A stretch of 64,000 nucleotides of DNA from Cryobacterium psychrotolerans (GCF_900101115.1 NZ_FNFU01000011.1:1-64000); one strand, 5' to 3'; positions 18,925 through 28,217 are shown, counted from the stretch's first letter. The notes: generated by a model not told the origin, from the letters alone. Program-made: numbers and translations.

Positions 18925-21498
18925 TTACTCGGCGTCGCGGGCCTGGGCGGCGAGGGCGCGCTCCACGCCGGCCATGTTCTCGATGACGAGCCTGCGCAGT
19001 GCCACCGGCTCCGGGTTGGCGTCGAGCCAGGCGCGCGTCGCATCGACCAGCGCCTTGTTGGCCAGGGGCGCCGGGTACAGGCCGACGACGATCTTCTCGG
19101 CGATCGCGAAGCTGCGTGATGCCCAGACCGTCTGCAGCATGGAGAAGTACTTGTCGACGAACGGTTCGAGCAGGGTGGTGTCGTTCGCCCGAAGGAACCC
19201 GGCGCCCGTCACCCGCACGATGGTGTTCGGCGCGGTGTCGACGTCGATCAGAGACGACCAGGCGGCCTGCTTGCCTTCGAGAGTCGGAATGGCGGCCCGG
19301 GCCTGGGCGGCCGACTGGGCGCCCGTCGCGGTGTTGTCCCCGGCGAGGGCCGCGTCGATCTCCGCGGTGCCGGCCTGGCCGCCGGCGACCAGGGCGATGA
19401 GGAGCTCCCAGGCCAGGTCGGTGTCGATGACGAGACCGTCGAGCGGCGAGGTGCCGTCCAGCAGGGCGGAGATGGACTCGAGCTGGGCCTCGGTGGTCGC
19501 GATCGACGCGAAGAACTTCACGAACTGGAACTGAGCGTCGCTGCCGGCCTCGGCGTGACGAGCGAGGGACCAGAGCGAGTCCCCGACCTCCTTGACCGTG
19601 CCCGCGCGGTGTTCCTCGGCAACGTAGAACGTTGCCGCGAGCACGACCTGGCCGAGTACCGTGCGGAGCGTGGTCGACTCGGTTTCGGTGGCGACGTTGC
19701 CGAGCACGAGGGTGATGAAGTCGCGCGGCGCGGTCTCGGCGTCGCGGGTCGAGTCCCAGACGGAACCCCAGACGATCGCCCGGGCCAGAGGGCTCTCGAT
19801 CGCCGACAAGTACTCGAGGGCGACATCCTGCGACGCGGCGTCGAGGCGGATCTTCGCGTAGGCGAGGTCGTCGTCGTTGAGCAGGACCAGGTCGGGGCGG
19901 GAGCGGCCGACGAGCTCGGCGACATCCGTACGCTCGCCGTCGACGTCGAGTTCGACTCGGTGCGTGCGCACGAGCCGTCCGTCCTGCGGGGAATTTTCGG
20001 TGTCGAAGCTGTACAGCCCGATCGCGAGGCGGTGCGGGCGGATGGTGGGGTAGTCGGCGGCGGCGGACTGCAGCACGGCGAACCCGGTGATGTTTCCGGC
20101 GTCGTCGACCGTGATCTCGGGGCGGAGCGTGTTCACTCCGGCCGTCTCGAGCCAGAGCTTGGTCCACTCGGTGAGGTCGCGGCCGCTGGAGGCCTCGAGT
20201 TCGACCATCAGGTCGTTCAGCTCGGTGTTGCCCCACTCGTGCTTGGCGAAGTACGAGGCGACGCCGGCGAAGAACTCGTCGCGGCCCACCCAGGCGACGA
20301 GCTGCTTGAGCACCGACCCGCCCTTGGCGTAGGTGATGCCGTCGAAGTTCACCTGCACGTCTTCGAGGTCGTTGATCGTTGCGACCACCGGGTGGGTCGA
20401 GGGAAGCTGGTCCTGCTTGTACGCCCAGCTCTTCTCCATTACCGCGAAGGTGGTCCAGGCTTCGTGCCATTCGGTGGCCTCGGCCGTGGCGATCGTCGAC
20501 GCCCACTCGGCGAACGACTCGTTCAGCCACAGGTCGTTCCACCACTTCATGGTGACGAGGTCGCCGAACCACATGTGCGCGAGCTCGTGCAGCACGGTGA
20601 CCACGCGACGCTCCTTGATGGCGTCGGTGACCTTGGAACGGAAGACGTAGGACTCGGTGAAGGTGACCGCGCCGGCATTCTCCATCGCGCCCGCGTTGAA
20701 CTCCGGCACGAACATCTGGTCGTACTTGTCGAACGGGTACGGGTAGTTGAACTTCTCCTCGAAGTACGTGAAGCCCTGGCGGGTCTTCTCGAAGAGGTAG
20801 TCGGCGTCGAGGTACTGGAAGAGGCTCTTGCGGCTGAACAGGCCGAGGGGGATGACGCGTCCGTCGGTCGAGGTCAGCTCGCTGCGCACGACGGCGTACG
20901 GGCCGGCCACGAGGGCCGTGATGTAGCTGGACATGGTGTGGGTGGGCTCGAACGCCCAGGTCTTCGCTCCGCCCGCGGCATCCGTGGGTTCGGGCGTGAT
21001 GGAATTGGAGATGACCTCCCAGGCGCCCGGCGCGGTCACCGTGAAGCGGAACGTAGCCTTGAGGTCGGGCTGCTCGAACACCGCGAAGACGCGGCGGGAG
21101 TCCGGAACCTCGAACTGGCTGTAGAGGTAGACCTCGTTGTCGACCGGGTCGACGAAGCGGTGCAGGCCCTCGCCGGTGTTCGTGTACATGCCGTCGGCGA
21201 CAACGGTCAGCTCGTTCTCGGCGGCGAGATCGTCGAGCTGGATGCGCACGTTGTCGCTGACGGATGCCGGGTCGAGCGTCACGCCGTTGAGGGTGACGGA
21301 GTGCACCGTGCGGGTGATCGCGTCGATGAAGGTGGAGGCGCCGGGCGTTGCCGTGAACCTGACCGTTGTCGTGCTGCCGAATGTTTCGGGCCCGGTCGTC
21401 AGGTCGAGAGTGACGTCGTAGCTCTGCACGCTGAGGAGCGCTTTACGCTCCTGGGCTTCGATGCGGGTGAGGTTTACTCCAGGCAACGGTTTCTCCAT
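18925..21498 (-). CDS. pepN: Aminopeptidase N (M1 family)
   Basis: 857-residue cytosolic zinc aminopeptidase that removes N-terminal residues from peptides. The substrate motif GAMENAG and the zinc site HELAHMWFGDLVTMKWW with the third ligand in NESFAEW are all intact and correctly spaced. The N-terminal beta domain starts MEKPLPGVNLTRIEAQER, and the long C-terminal helical ERAP1-like domain is complete. Length is normal for actinobacterial PepN. It is transcribed from a separate promoter opposite to the DUF2332 gene and ends at a strong hairpin. Confidence 0.95.
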   Translation of the reverse strand: MEKPLPGVNLTRIEAQERKALLSVQSYDVTLDLTTGPETFGSTTTVRFTATPGASTFIDAITRTVHSVTLNGVTLDPASVSDNVRIQLDDLAAENELTVVADGMYTNTGEGLHRFVDPVDNEVYLYSQFEVPDSRRVFAVFEQPDLKATFRFTVTAPGAWEVISNSITPEPTDAAGGAKTWAFEPTHTMSSYITALVAGPYAVVRSELTSTDGRVIPLGLFSRKSLFQYLDADYLFEKTRQGFTYFEEKFNYPYPFDKYDQMFVPEFNAGAMENAGAVTFTESYVFRSKVTDAIKERRVVTVLHELAHMWFGDLVTMKWWNDLWLNESFAEWASTIATAEATEWHEAWTTFAVMEKSWAYKQDQLPSTHPVVATINDLEDVQVNFDGITYAKGGSVLKQLVAWVGRDEFFAGVASYFAKHEWGNTELNDLMVELEASSGRDLTEWTKLWLETAGVNTLRPEITVDDAGNITGFAVLQSAAADYPTIRPHRLAIGLYSFDTENSPQDGRLVRTHRVELDVDGERTDVAELVGRSRPDLVLLNDDDLAYAKIRLDAASQDVALEYLSAIESPLARAIVWGSVWDSTRDAETAPRDFITLVLGNVATETESTTLRTVLGQVVLAATFYVAEEHRAGTVKEVGDSLWSLARHAEAGSDAQFQFVKFFASIATTEAQLESISALLDGTSPLDGLVIDTDLAWELLIALVAGGQAGTAEIDAALAGDNTATGAQSAAQARAAIPTLEGKQAAWSSLIDVDTAPNTIVRVTGAGFLRANDTTLLEPFVDKYFSMLQTVWASRSFAIAEKIVVGLYPAPLANKALVDATRAWLDANPEPVALRRLVIENMAGVERALAAQARDAE

Positions 21499-21584
21499 CT
21501 GGGGTCGCGGTGTTCGAAAAATGCGCGCGACACTCGTGGCGCCATCGCACGATCCCCAAGCCTAGCCATGATTAGGGTGTCTGC

Positions 21585-22580
21585 ATGAGAGCCAGCACCG
21601 ATCCACAGGCAGCCACCGCCGACCGGTATCGCCAGTTCGCCGAGGTCGAGGCGCGAGGCATGAGCGCCTGCTACGAGGAGTGGGCGCGCGGCGTGGCGGA
21701 TGACCCGGTGACGGCGGCGCTGATCGACCGGCTGCCCGGGCCGAAGCGCCAGCCCAACTTGGTCTTCAGCGCCTCGCGGTTCCACGGCGCCCCGGTCTCG
21801 GACTACGCCGCCTTCTCCGTCTGGCTGGCCGCGCACTGGGCCGACGTCGAAGCCACCTGCCTCACCCATGCCACGCAGACGAACGAACCCGGCCGGTGTG
21901 CCGTGCTGCTCCCGGCGCTCGCCGCGATTCCCGGTCCGCTGGCCCTGATCGAGGTCGGGGCATCCGCCGGGCTCTGCCTGCACCCCGACCGGTACAGCTA
22001 CCGGTACACCGCCGCCGACGGCACGGTGCGGATGCTCCATCCCGCCGCTGGGCCGAGCCCGGTCGTTCTCGACTGCGCCACGACCGGCCCGGTGCCGATC
22101 CCCGACCGGCTCCCGGATGTCGTCTGGCGGGCCGGGATCGACCTCAATCCGCTCGACGTGAACGACGAGGCCGACGTGGCCTGGCTGGACGCGCTGATCT
22201 GGCCGGAGCACGCCGACCGCCGGGCGAGCCTGCGGGCCGCCGTGGAGGTCGCCCGGGCGGAGCCGGTGGAGATCGTGAGTGGTGACCTCAACGAGCAGGT
22301 CGAGGCCCTGGTCGCCCGCGCGCCGACGGGGGCGACCGTCGTCGTGTTCCACACGGCCGTGCTGGCCTATCTCGACGAGGAGGCCACGCGGCGGTTCGCC
22401 GCCACGATGGCCAGGCTCCCCGTGCGCTGGCTGTCGAACGAGGGCCAGAGTGTTGTGCCCGCGGTCGCGGAGAACCTGCGAGCGGTCCCCACGGCATCCA
22501 CCGACTTCGTGCTGGCGCGGGGCACAGAACCGATCGCGTTCACCCAGCCCCACGGCCGCGCCCTGCACTGGCTCGCCTGA
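21585..22580 (+). CDS. DUF2332 domain protein
   Basis: 331-residue protein of the actinobacterial DUF2332 type, of unknown activity. Recognisable segments are the N-terminal YRQFAEVEARGMSACYEEWA, RQPNLVFSASRFHG, IEVGASAGLCLHPDRYSY and the C-terminal VVVFHTAVLAYLD. The GASAGL stretch resembles a methyltransferase-like glycine loop, so the fold may be related to SAM-dependent methyltransferases; that is inference. ATG is 6 nt after TAGGGT, a leaderless start. Its stop is 12 bp before a 27-bp palindrome. Confidence 0.8.
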   Translation: MRASTDPQAATADRYRQFAEVEARGMSACYEEWARGVADDPVTAALIDRLPGPKRQPNLVFSASRFHGAPVSDYAAFSVWLAAHWADVEATCLTHATQTNEPGRCAVLLPALAAIPGPLALIEVGASAGLCLHPDRYSYRYTAADGTVRMLHPAAGPSPVVLDCATTGPVPIPDRLPDVVWRAGIDLNPLDVNDEADVAWLDALIWPEHADRRASLRAAVEVARAEPVEIVSGDLNEQVEALVARAPTGATVVVFHTAVLAYLDEEATRRFAATMARLPVRWLSNEGQSVVPAVAENLRAVPTASTDFVLARGTEPIAFTQPHGRALHWLA

Positions 22581-22592
22581 GTGACCCACTCT

Positions 22593-22657
22593 CCGCCGAA
22601 CTGTGAGTTCGGACCCTTCCCGCGCCCCGCGAAGGGTCCGAACTCACAGTTCGGCGG
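22593..22657. repeat. Long inverted repeat, family B
   Basis: Two perfect 27-nt arms (22593-22619 and 22631-22657) around the 11-nt loop CCGCGCCCCGC. It lies between two converging genes. The inner arm and loop (CCCTTC, CCG, GAAGGG) match the plan of the family C copies, although the outer arms differ. Confidence 0.9.
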
Positions 22658-22716
22658 GTGGTCGAGGGGAGGGTTGCGGGGAGTGGTGCGGGCGAGGCGC
22701 TCGGGCGGAGGGCGAT

Positions 22717-23205
22717 CTACAGGGTGAGCTTGAAGCCCACGTGCGAGGCCTCGAAGCCCAGGCGTTCGTAGAACCGATGTGCCGACTGCCTGCTGTGGTC
22801 CGACGTGAGCTGAACCAGCCGTGCTCCGCGTCGACGTCCCTCCGCGATCGCCCAGGTGATCATGGCGCCGCCCAGGCCGTTGCCGCGCAGGTTCGAGTGC
22901 ACGCGCACCGCTTCAATCTGCATTCTCAGCGCACCCGCGCGGGCCAGGCCGGGGATGGATGTCAGCTGCATCGTCGCGACGACTTCTCCCGCGGGCGAGA
23001 CGGCAACGACCAGCAGCTGTGCCGGGTCTGCGTTGATTGCCTCGAAGGCCCGATCGTATGGAGCGCGCGCCTCCCGGACGGTCGATTCGACGGATGCCCG
23101 GAGCTCGTCGTCGGCGAGCAGCGAGACGATCGCGCCGACGTCGGAGGCCGTGGCTCTGCGCAGCGTGAAGGCGCCGGCAGGGAGGTCGAATGCGGCCAGG
23201 GTCAT
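22717..23205 (-). CDS. GNAT family N-acetyltransferase
   Basis: 162-residue acetyltransferase. The acetyl-CoA loop is seen as VRVHSNLRGNGLGGAMITWA (R/Q-x-x-G-x-G/A form), followed by GARLVQLTSD and the C-terminal AHRFYERLGFEASHVGF. Start ATG overlaps the stop of the upstream acetyltransferase gene in ATGA, so the two are coupled as an operon. The frame opens much farther upstream, but that is a shadow of the neighbour. Substrate unknown. Confidence 0.87.
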   Translation of the reverse strand: MTLAAFDLPAGAFTLRRATASDVGAIVSLLADDELRASVESTVREARAPYDRAFEAINADPAQLLVVAVSPAGEVVATMQLTSIPGLARAGALRMQIEAVRVHSNLRGNGLGGAMITWAIAEGRRRGARLVQLTSDHSRQSAHRFYERLGFEASHVGFKLTL

Positions 23206-23720
23206 ACGTGTTCGAGCTCCTTGACCATCTCCAGTTCGTTCCTGCCCGGATCGAGGTTGTAGGGGAGGGCCTCGCCCGTGGCGGTGAAGCCCCGGCGCTC
23301 GTAGGCCGTGCGTGCGCGAGCGTTGTCTTCGTGCACGTGCAGGAACAACCGGCCGCTCTCGGTGCGGGCCCAGGATTCGACTGCCGACAGCAGGGCATCC
23401 GTCACGCCCACCTCGCCGCCCCGATAGCCAGGGGCGACGTAGACGCCGACAAGGAGCGGGCCGGCGACCTGTTCGGACACGAATCCGGCCATCGCGCCCA
23501 CCCAGCGCCCGGCGTTGTCGATCGCGGCAACCGCGATGCCGTGGTCGGCCGTGCCGCGCTCGCCGCGCATCCGCCACTCGGCTTCATCGTTGCCCAGCGC
23601 GCCTTCAAGCGTCTCGTTGTACGCGGACGGTGTGTCGCGGATCATCTCGAGGCGCAGGTCACGGATCTCACGCCAGTCGGCGGCGATCGTGCGTCGGATG
23701 GAAAATGCCAGGGTATTCAC
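23202..23720 (-). CDS. GNAT family N-acetyltransferase
   Basis: 172-residue acetyltransferase with an N-terminal IRRTIAADWREIRDLRLEM strand-helix pair. The acetyl-CoA motif lies in VYVAPGYRGGEVGVTDALL and the C-terminal segment is ENARARTAYERRGFTATGE. The GTG start is chosen because TAGGCT ends 7 nt upstream. It is the first gene of a two-gene acetyltransferase operon, the second overlapping by four bases; such duplicated pairs may act on related targets. No resistance or modification locus is close enough to suggest a substrate. Confidence 0.87.
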   Translation of the reverse strand: MNTLAFSIRRTIAADWREIRDLRLEMIRDTPSAYNETLEGALGNDEAEWRMRGERGTADHGIAVAAIDNAGRWVGAMAGFVSEQVAGPLLVGVYVAPGYRGGEVGVTDALLSAVESWARTESGRLFLHVHEDNARARTAYERRGFTATGEALPYNLDPGRNELEMVKELEHV

Positions 23721-23853
23721 CGTCGTGAGCCTATCGGGCCGCCCAGGGGCGAAGCAGCCGGCGGAGGCGCAGGGCCTCGGCTTCGGCAAGCCCTGACGCT
23801 GTGTCGCACGGTCGGTTTCACGGGCGGTCCTGACAGTGCGGCTCGTACTGCGA

Positions 23854-24300
23854 CTACGACTCGGCGATCGCCTTGAGCCTGTCCAGGGCCAACGGCCACA
23901 TTTCCCGGAACATCGCCGAGAAGTCCTCCTCGGAATCGAGGTCCACCCGCACGGTGGTGACGCCGCCGGACTCGCTGTAGGAGTAAGTCTCCCGCCCGCC
24001 GAAGAACTTCGACCGTTCATCCCGGTACTCGACGCCCCGGAGGATCTCGCCGAGGTATTCCAGGGTGACGCGTTCGTCCGACTTGTTCTCGATGACCGTG
24101 GCGATCATCCCGCCGAGGGAACCGTCTGTGTCGGGCCCGATGAAGCGGATCTCGCTGCCGAGGACCCAGCTTCCTTCGTACCAGGAACCCGCTGCGTTGA
24201 ACGGGCTCGTCCACTGTCGGTACGTGGCGTCGTCGAGCATCGTGGTCCAGACGGTGTGCACGGGAGCGTTCACCTCAACCGTGAAGTTCAGCTTTTCCAT
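23854..24300 (-). CDS. SRPBCC (START-like) domain protein
   Basis: 148-residue protein of the AHSA1/polyketide-cyclase type. It opens with KLNFTVEVNAPVHTVWTTML, the usual first strand and helix. The TSPF-x-x-AGSWYEGSW stretch, the FIGPDTDGSLGGMIATVIE hairpin and the long C-terminal helix MFREMWPLALDRLKAIAES follow. The fold binds hydrophobic ligands in a deep cavity; no specific ligand can be given. A TACACT box ends 7 nt before ATG, and the opposite-strand nucleotidyltransferase gene starts 90 bp away. Confidence 0.85.
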   Translation of the reverse strand: MEKLNFTVEVNAPVHTVWTTMLDDATYRQWTSPFNAAGSWYEGSWVLGSEIRFIGPDTDGSLGGMIATVIENKSDERVTLEYLGEILRGVEYRDERSKFFGGRETYSYSESGGVTTVRVDLDSEEDFSAMFREMWPLALDRLKAIAES

Positions 24301-24389
24301 GCCGGGGAGTGTACCCCCGTCAATCGTGGGAGCGGACCTATGGTCGTGACTTCACGGACGCCGGCCCGCTTCGGTGTTAGCGTCGCGTC

Positions 24390-25220
24390 GTGACTGAACC
24401 CGGACCGCCCGTGGAACTGACCGACCGTGCGCGCGGATTCGTTGCGGACGTGGACGCGCTGATCCCGGGGCTCCTGGTCGCCGTGCACCTCACCGGCTCC
24501 GGGGCATCCGGCGATTGGCAGCACGACAGCGACATCGACCTCGTATTCGAAACGAGCCGCTTCGTCACAGTCGTCGACGCAAAGGTGCTGGTGGGACTGC
24601 ACGCAGCGACGGCGGCTGCGGGCCATTGCGTCGACGGCATCTATCTCACCGCCGGGCAGGTCGCCTCGGGCCCGGATGGCATCCCGTCGGCTCCGCAGGT
24701 TGTGTCGGGCGATTTTGGGATGGCCCGGCCCGACGGGCAACTTACCTGGGTGACCTGGCTGGAGATGCTGCACGGGCCCGCGGCGCGAGTGAACGCTGGT
24801 CGTCTGGGCTCGTGGTCGAAGGAGGAGCGGGACGTCGACACGGCTTCAGCCGTCTCTGAACTGGCCAGTGCGGCCAGCCGAGACAACCTCCGCTCGTACT
24901 GGATGCCGTATGCGTCCGACACTGCGGCGAGGCTGACCGCCCGGTCGGATGACGACACTGTGCCCGCGGAGGCCGTCGAATGGCTCGCGCTCGGGGCCCA
25001 ACGGTTGGTCGTCACCATCGAAACCGGCCGGGTTGTCTCGAAATCGGCAGCAGCGGAGTTCGCGGCCCGGAGGTGGCCGGAGTACTCGGAGCTTCTGACG
25101 CGGGTGCTGGCATCCCGTCGCGGAGAGGCGCAGCAAGGTGCCGCGCGGCCCTTCACCGTCCGCGATGCGCGCCTTGCGGCAGCTCTCGTTCTCGACTGCG
25201 TGGCGCTCGCCGACTGCTGA
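24390..25220 (+). CDS. Nucleotidyltransferase-fold protein (aminoglycoside adenylyltransferase-like)
   Basis: 276-residue protein. The polymerase-beta-like core is seen as LTGSGASGDWQHDSDIDLVFE, that is the GS motif then D-x-D for metal binding. The C-terminal half (about 150-270) matches the helical DUF4111 domain of AadA-like proteins in layout. It may adenylylate a small molecule, but resistance is not implied by context. GTG follows TAGCGT by 6 nt. Its last 68 bp overlap the end of the convergent methyltransferase gene. Confidence 0.75.
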   Translation: MTEPGPPVELTDRARGFVADVDALIPGLLVAVHLTGSGASGDWQHDSDIDLVFETSRFVTVVDAKVLVGLHAATAAAGHCVDGIYLTAGQVASGPDGIPSAPQVVSGDFGMARPDGQLTWVTWLEMLHGPAARVNAGRLGSWSKEERDVDTASAVSELASAASRDNLRSYWMPYASDTAARLTARSDDDTVPAEAVEWLALGAQRLVVTIETGRVVSKSAAAEFAARRWPEYSELLTRVLASRRGEAQQGAARPFTVRDARLAAALVLDCVALADC

Positions 25221-25974
25221 TGACGACGGTGGCATCGAGGCCGTCGCAATGCGCCACCCGCGGCGTCAGCCCGTTGTGGGCAAAGACGGCCATGGTGTGC
25301 CCTGCCTGCGCCCGGCTTGTCTCGACGAGCAGGTGCCCGCCCGGCGCCAGCCAGGCAGGCGCCGCCGCGGCCAGGCGGCGCTGCACGTCGAGGCCGTCGG
25401 CCCCGCCGTCGAGGGCCACTCGGGCCTCGTGCAGGCGGGCCTCCGGCGGCATCCGCTCGATTGCCCCGGTGGGGACGTACGGGGCGTTGGCGACCAGCAC
25501 GTCGATCCGGCCGCGCAGGGCCGCGGGAAGGGCGTCGAGGAGGTCGCCCTCGAACACTCGGCCGGGATGAGCGGAGAGGTTGCGCCTGGCGCACGCCACC
25601 GCGGCGGGGTCGATGTCGGTGGCGTACAGCGCGACCTGGGGCGCCGCCGAGACGAGCGCCGCGCCCACGGCGCCGGAACCGCAGCACAGGTCGACGACGA
25701 CGGCCCCGGGACGGCACACAGCGAGGGCCTGGCTCACGAGGTACTCGGTGCGCCGTCGCGGTACGAAGACACCGGGATCGACCTGCACCCGCAGCCCGTA
25801 GAACTCCGCCCAGCCCAGGATGTGCTCCAGCGGCAGCCCCCGGACGCGCCGGTCCACCATCGCGGCGAGTTCGTGCGGTGTGCGTGCCGCGGAGCTGAGC
25901 AGGCGGGCCTCGTCTTCGGCGAAAACGCAGCCCGCCGCCCGGAGCCGGGCAGCGATGGCAGAGGGGGGTGTCAT
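25153..25974 (-). CDS. PrmC/HemK-like N5-glutamine methyltransferase (variant motif)
   Basis: 273-residue SAM-dependent methyltransferase with a PrmC-like layout: helical N-terminal domain (VRGLPLEHILGWAEFYG), SAM loop VVDLCCGSGAVG (about 93-104) and the acidic end YATDID. The motif after strand 4 is NAPY (163-166) instead of the NPPY that defines glutamine-N5 methyltransferases, so its substrate may differ from release factors. The ATG is 8 nt after TACAGT. Another, canonical prmC would be expected elsewhere in the genome. It overlaps its convergent neighbour by 68 bp. Confidence 0.8.
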   Translation of the reverse strand: MTPPSAIAARLRAAGCVFAEDEARLLSSAARTPHELAAMVDRRVRGLPLEHILGWAEFYGLRVQVDPGVFVPRRRTEYLVSQALAVCRPGAVVVDLCCGSGAVGAALVSAAPQVALYATDIDPAAVACARRNLSAHPGRVFEGDLLDALPAALRGRIDVLVANAPYVPTGAIERMPPEARLHEARVALDGGADGLDVQRRLAAAAPAWLAPGGHLLVETSRAQAGHTMAVFAHNGLTPRVAHCDGLDATVVISSRRAPRSRERELPQGAHRGR

Positions 25975-26069
25975 TGCAGGGGACTGTACTCCACAGGCGG
26001 TCGAGGCCTTTGCTCCTTGTCGCGCGGATGCCGCCGTCCCTAGACTGGGCGCAACTTGGGGGGGCATTC

Positions 26070-26396
26070 ATGTCGAACGGCGGCGAATACACGGGCTCAG
26101 CGACGCGGCTTCCGGCCGGGCAGACGCATCCCGGCGGGATCGTGCCCGACCATCGGGATGCCGCGGGTGTTGCGACCGTCGCGGCGAATACCCGGGTGGC
26201 GGCCATCACCGGGATCGTCCTGGGCGTGATCCCGGCGCTGTCGCTGATCGGACTGATCGTGAGCATCGTGGCGCTCGCCGGGTACCGGAAGGCGGGCGCG
26301 AGGCCGACGCTCGCCATGATCGGCGTCGTCGTCAGCGCGCTTGTCCTCCTCGGATTCGGCGTGTACCTGCTCATGCCCGGGGCGATCGGGAGTTGA
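26070..26396 (+). CDS. DUF4190-type small membrane protein
   Basis: 108-residue protein with a short polar N terminus and two transmembrane helices (about 45-70 and 83-105), separated by the basic turn YRKAGARPT. This matches the two-helix DUF4190 arrangement, a common actinobacterial membrane module of unknown function. ATG at 26070 follows a run of G (Shine-Dalgarno-like) and a TAGACT promoter 23 nt upstream (26041-26046). Its TGA lies within the left arm of a palindrome. Confidence 0.75.
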   Translation: MSNGGEYTGSATRLPAGQTHPGGIVPDHRDAAGVATVAANTRVAAITGIVLGVIPALSLIGLIVSIVALAGYRKAGARPTLAMIGVVVSALVLLGFGVYLLMPGAIGS

Positions 26397-26452
26397 GTTG
26401 CGGAGAAAGTACCTTCCCGAGCGAAATGAAGGTACTTTTTCCGCAACTCAAC
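26392..26452. repeat. Long inverted repeat, family C, copy 1
   Basis: 25-nt arms (26392-26416 and 26428-26452), 24 of 25 pairs matched, with the 11-nt loop CCGAGCGAAAT. The left arm begins 2 nt before the TGA of the DUF4190-type gene. The right arm carries a T5 run, so it could terminate rightward transcription. Confidence 0.88.
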
Positions 26453-26507
26453 CCGGGCGGGCAGCTGAGCGCGCGCGGGCGGGTGAGGGTGCCAGGGGGA
26501 CGCGGGG

Positions 26508-28067
26508 CTACCAGGTGCCGGGCTTGTAGTCCTTGAGGAACACCCCGCAGAGGTCCTCGCCGGCCTCGCCGCGAACGATCGGGTCGTAGACCCGGGCCGC
26601 GCCGTCGACGAGGTCGAGGGGGGCGTGGAAGCCCTCCTCGGCGAGGCGGATCTTGGTCGGGTGCGGGCGCTCGTCGGTGATCCAGCCCGTGTCGACGCTG
26701 GTCATCAGGATGCCGTCGGAGAGCATCTCCTTGGCGCTCGTGCGGGTGAGCATGTTCAGCGCGGCCTTGGCCATGTTCGTGTGCGGGTGTCCCGGCCCCT
26801 TGTAGCCGCGGCCGAAGACGCCCTCCATCGCGGAGACGTTGACGATGTAGGTGCGCCTGGCGGGGGATGACGCCATCGAGGCGCGCAGGCGGCTGACCAG
26901 CAGGAACGGCGCGGTGGTGTTGCACAGCTGCACCTCCAGCATCTCGAGCGGGTCGACATCCTCAATGTTGGCGGTCCAGCTGTTCACGTCGTGCAGGTCG
27001 GGCACCAGGCCGCCGGCGTCGATCGCCGTGCCGGCCGCGAGGCGCTCGAGAGACGAGGAGCCCGGGGCGAGGGCGAGGGCGGTGAGGTCGTCCGCGGTGA
27101 GCGCGCCGGCCCCGGCGGCGGCCGCGGCGAGGATGGGGTGGCTGCTGACCGAGGCGGCCAGGGCAGACGGATGCGCGTCGTTGGTGTGCCCGAAGCTCAC
27201 GATCTCGGGGATGGTCCCCTCCGGCAGCGGCGACGACTCAGCCTCGACCAGCGGCGAGTACGACCCGGGGGAGCGGCGCACGGTCTGCGCCGCATTGTTG
27301 ATCAGGATGTCGAGCGGCCCCTGTGCCGCGACGGAATCGGCCAGGCCGATCACCTGGGCCGGGTCGCGCAGGTCGATCCCGACGATGCGCAGGCGGTGCA
27401 GCCAGTCGGACGCGTCGGGCATGGCGCTGAAGCGGCGCACGGCGTCGCGCGGGAACCGCGTGGTGATCGTTGTGTGCGCGCCGTCCCGGAGCAGGCGCAG
27501 GGCGATGTACATGCCGATCTTCGCGCGGCCGCCGGTGAGCAGCGCGCGCTTGCCGGTGAGGTCGGTTCGGGCGTCGCGCTTGTCGTGGCTCATCGCCGCG
27601 CAGCTTGGGCAGAGCTGGTGATAGAAGGCATCGACGAGGGTGTACCGCTGCTTGCAGATGTAGCAGGGGCGGGCGACGCGCAGCTCGCCGGCCGACGGCT
27701 TGCTGGTGCCGAGGCGCAGCTGGGCGCCGACGGTCTCGTCGTCGATGCGGGTGGGGGCGCCGGTCGCCGTGGCCGCGATCACGTCACGGTCGGCATGCGC
27801 GATGGCCTGGCGTTTCTCGGAGCGGCGCGCGACCTTGACGGACTTGAACATCTTCGCGGTGGCCTGGCGCACGGTGACGAAGTCCGGGTCTTCCGGGTCG
27901 ATCGTGGTGAGCTGCGCGAGCACCCGCAGGGCGACCTCGAGGTCGGCCGGGTCGATGCCGGGCGTAGTGCCGGGGGCGTCGGGAGTGCTGGGAGTGCCGG
28001 GGGTCGGCGCCGTCGACTGAACGGGCCCGGCCGAAGGCACGGTGTCGGTGGCAGGCACAGTGGTCAT
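26508..28067 (-). CDS. SDR family oxidoreductase with N-terminal zinc-ribbon-like segment
   Basis: 519-residue protein in two parts. Residues 1-165 hold a Thr/Pro-rich start, a helical stretch and two CxxC pairs (C135/C138 and C153/C156) that could bind zinc. Residues 170-519 are a short-chain dehydrogenase: TGGRAKIG (178-185), LINNAAQ, then SAMEGVFGRG. At the place of the catalytic YxxxK the sequence is HTNMAK, so Tyr is replaced by Thr. It may bind NAD(P)H without normal catalysis. TAGAAT lies 6 nt before ATG. Confidence 0.8.
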   Translation of the reverse strand: MTTVPATDTVPSAGPVQSTAPTPGTPSTPDAPGTTPGIDPADLEVALRVLAQLTTIDPEDPDFVTVRQATAKMFKSVKVARRSEKRQAIAHADRDVIAATATGAPTRIDDETVGAQLRLGTSKPSAGELRVARPCYICKQRYTLVDAFYHQLCPSCAAMSHDKRDARTDLTGKRALLTGGRAKIGMYIALRLLRDGAHTTITTRFPRDAVRRFSAMPDASDWLHRLRIVGIDLRDPAQVIGLADSVAAQGPLDILINNAAQTVRRSPGSYSPLVEAESSPLPEGTIPEIVSFGHTNDAHPSALAASVSSHPILAAAAAGAGALTADDLTALALAPGSSSLERLAAGTAIDAGGLVPDLHDVNSWTANIEDVDPLEMLEVQLCNTTAPFLLVSRLRASMASSPARRTYIVNVSAMEGVFGRGYKGPGHPHTNMAKAALNMLTRTSAKEMLSDGILMTSVDTGWITDERPHPTKIRLAEEGFHAPLDLVDGAARVYDPIVRGEAGEDLCGVFLKDYKPGTW

Positions 28068-28146
28068 CCGTCAATTCTACGGCGGCAGCCTGTGAGGCCC
28101 CGCCGGGCTGTACCCTCCGGCCGCAGCCAGGCCCCGGCATGCCGAA

Positions 28147-28186
28147 ACGGACATGTGTCGCCGGCGTACCGGCGACACATGCCCGT
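28147..28186 (-). terminator. Hairpin downstream of the MHS transporter gene
   Basis: 18-nt arms (28147-28164 and 28169-28186) with one mismatch around a 4-nt loop, about 30 nt past the transporter stop on the minus strand. Not followed by a U-run. Confidence 0.65.
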
Positions 28187-28217
28187 TCGAGCGCCACTCA
28201 GTGAGCAGACCCGGTCG

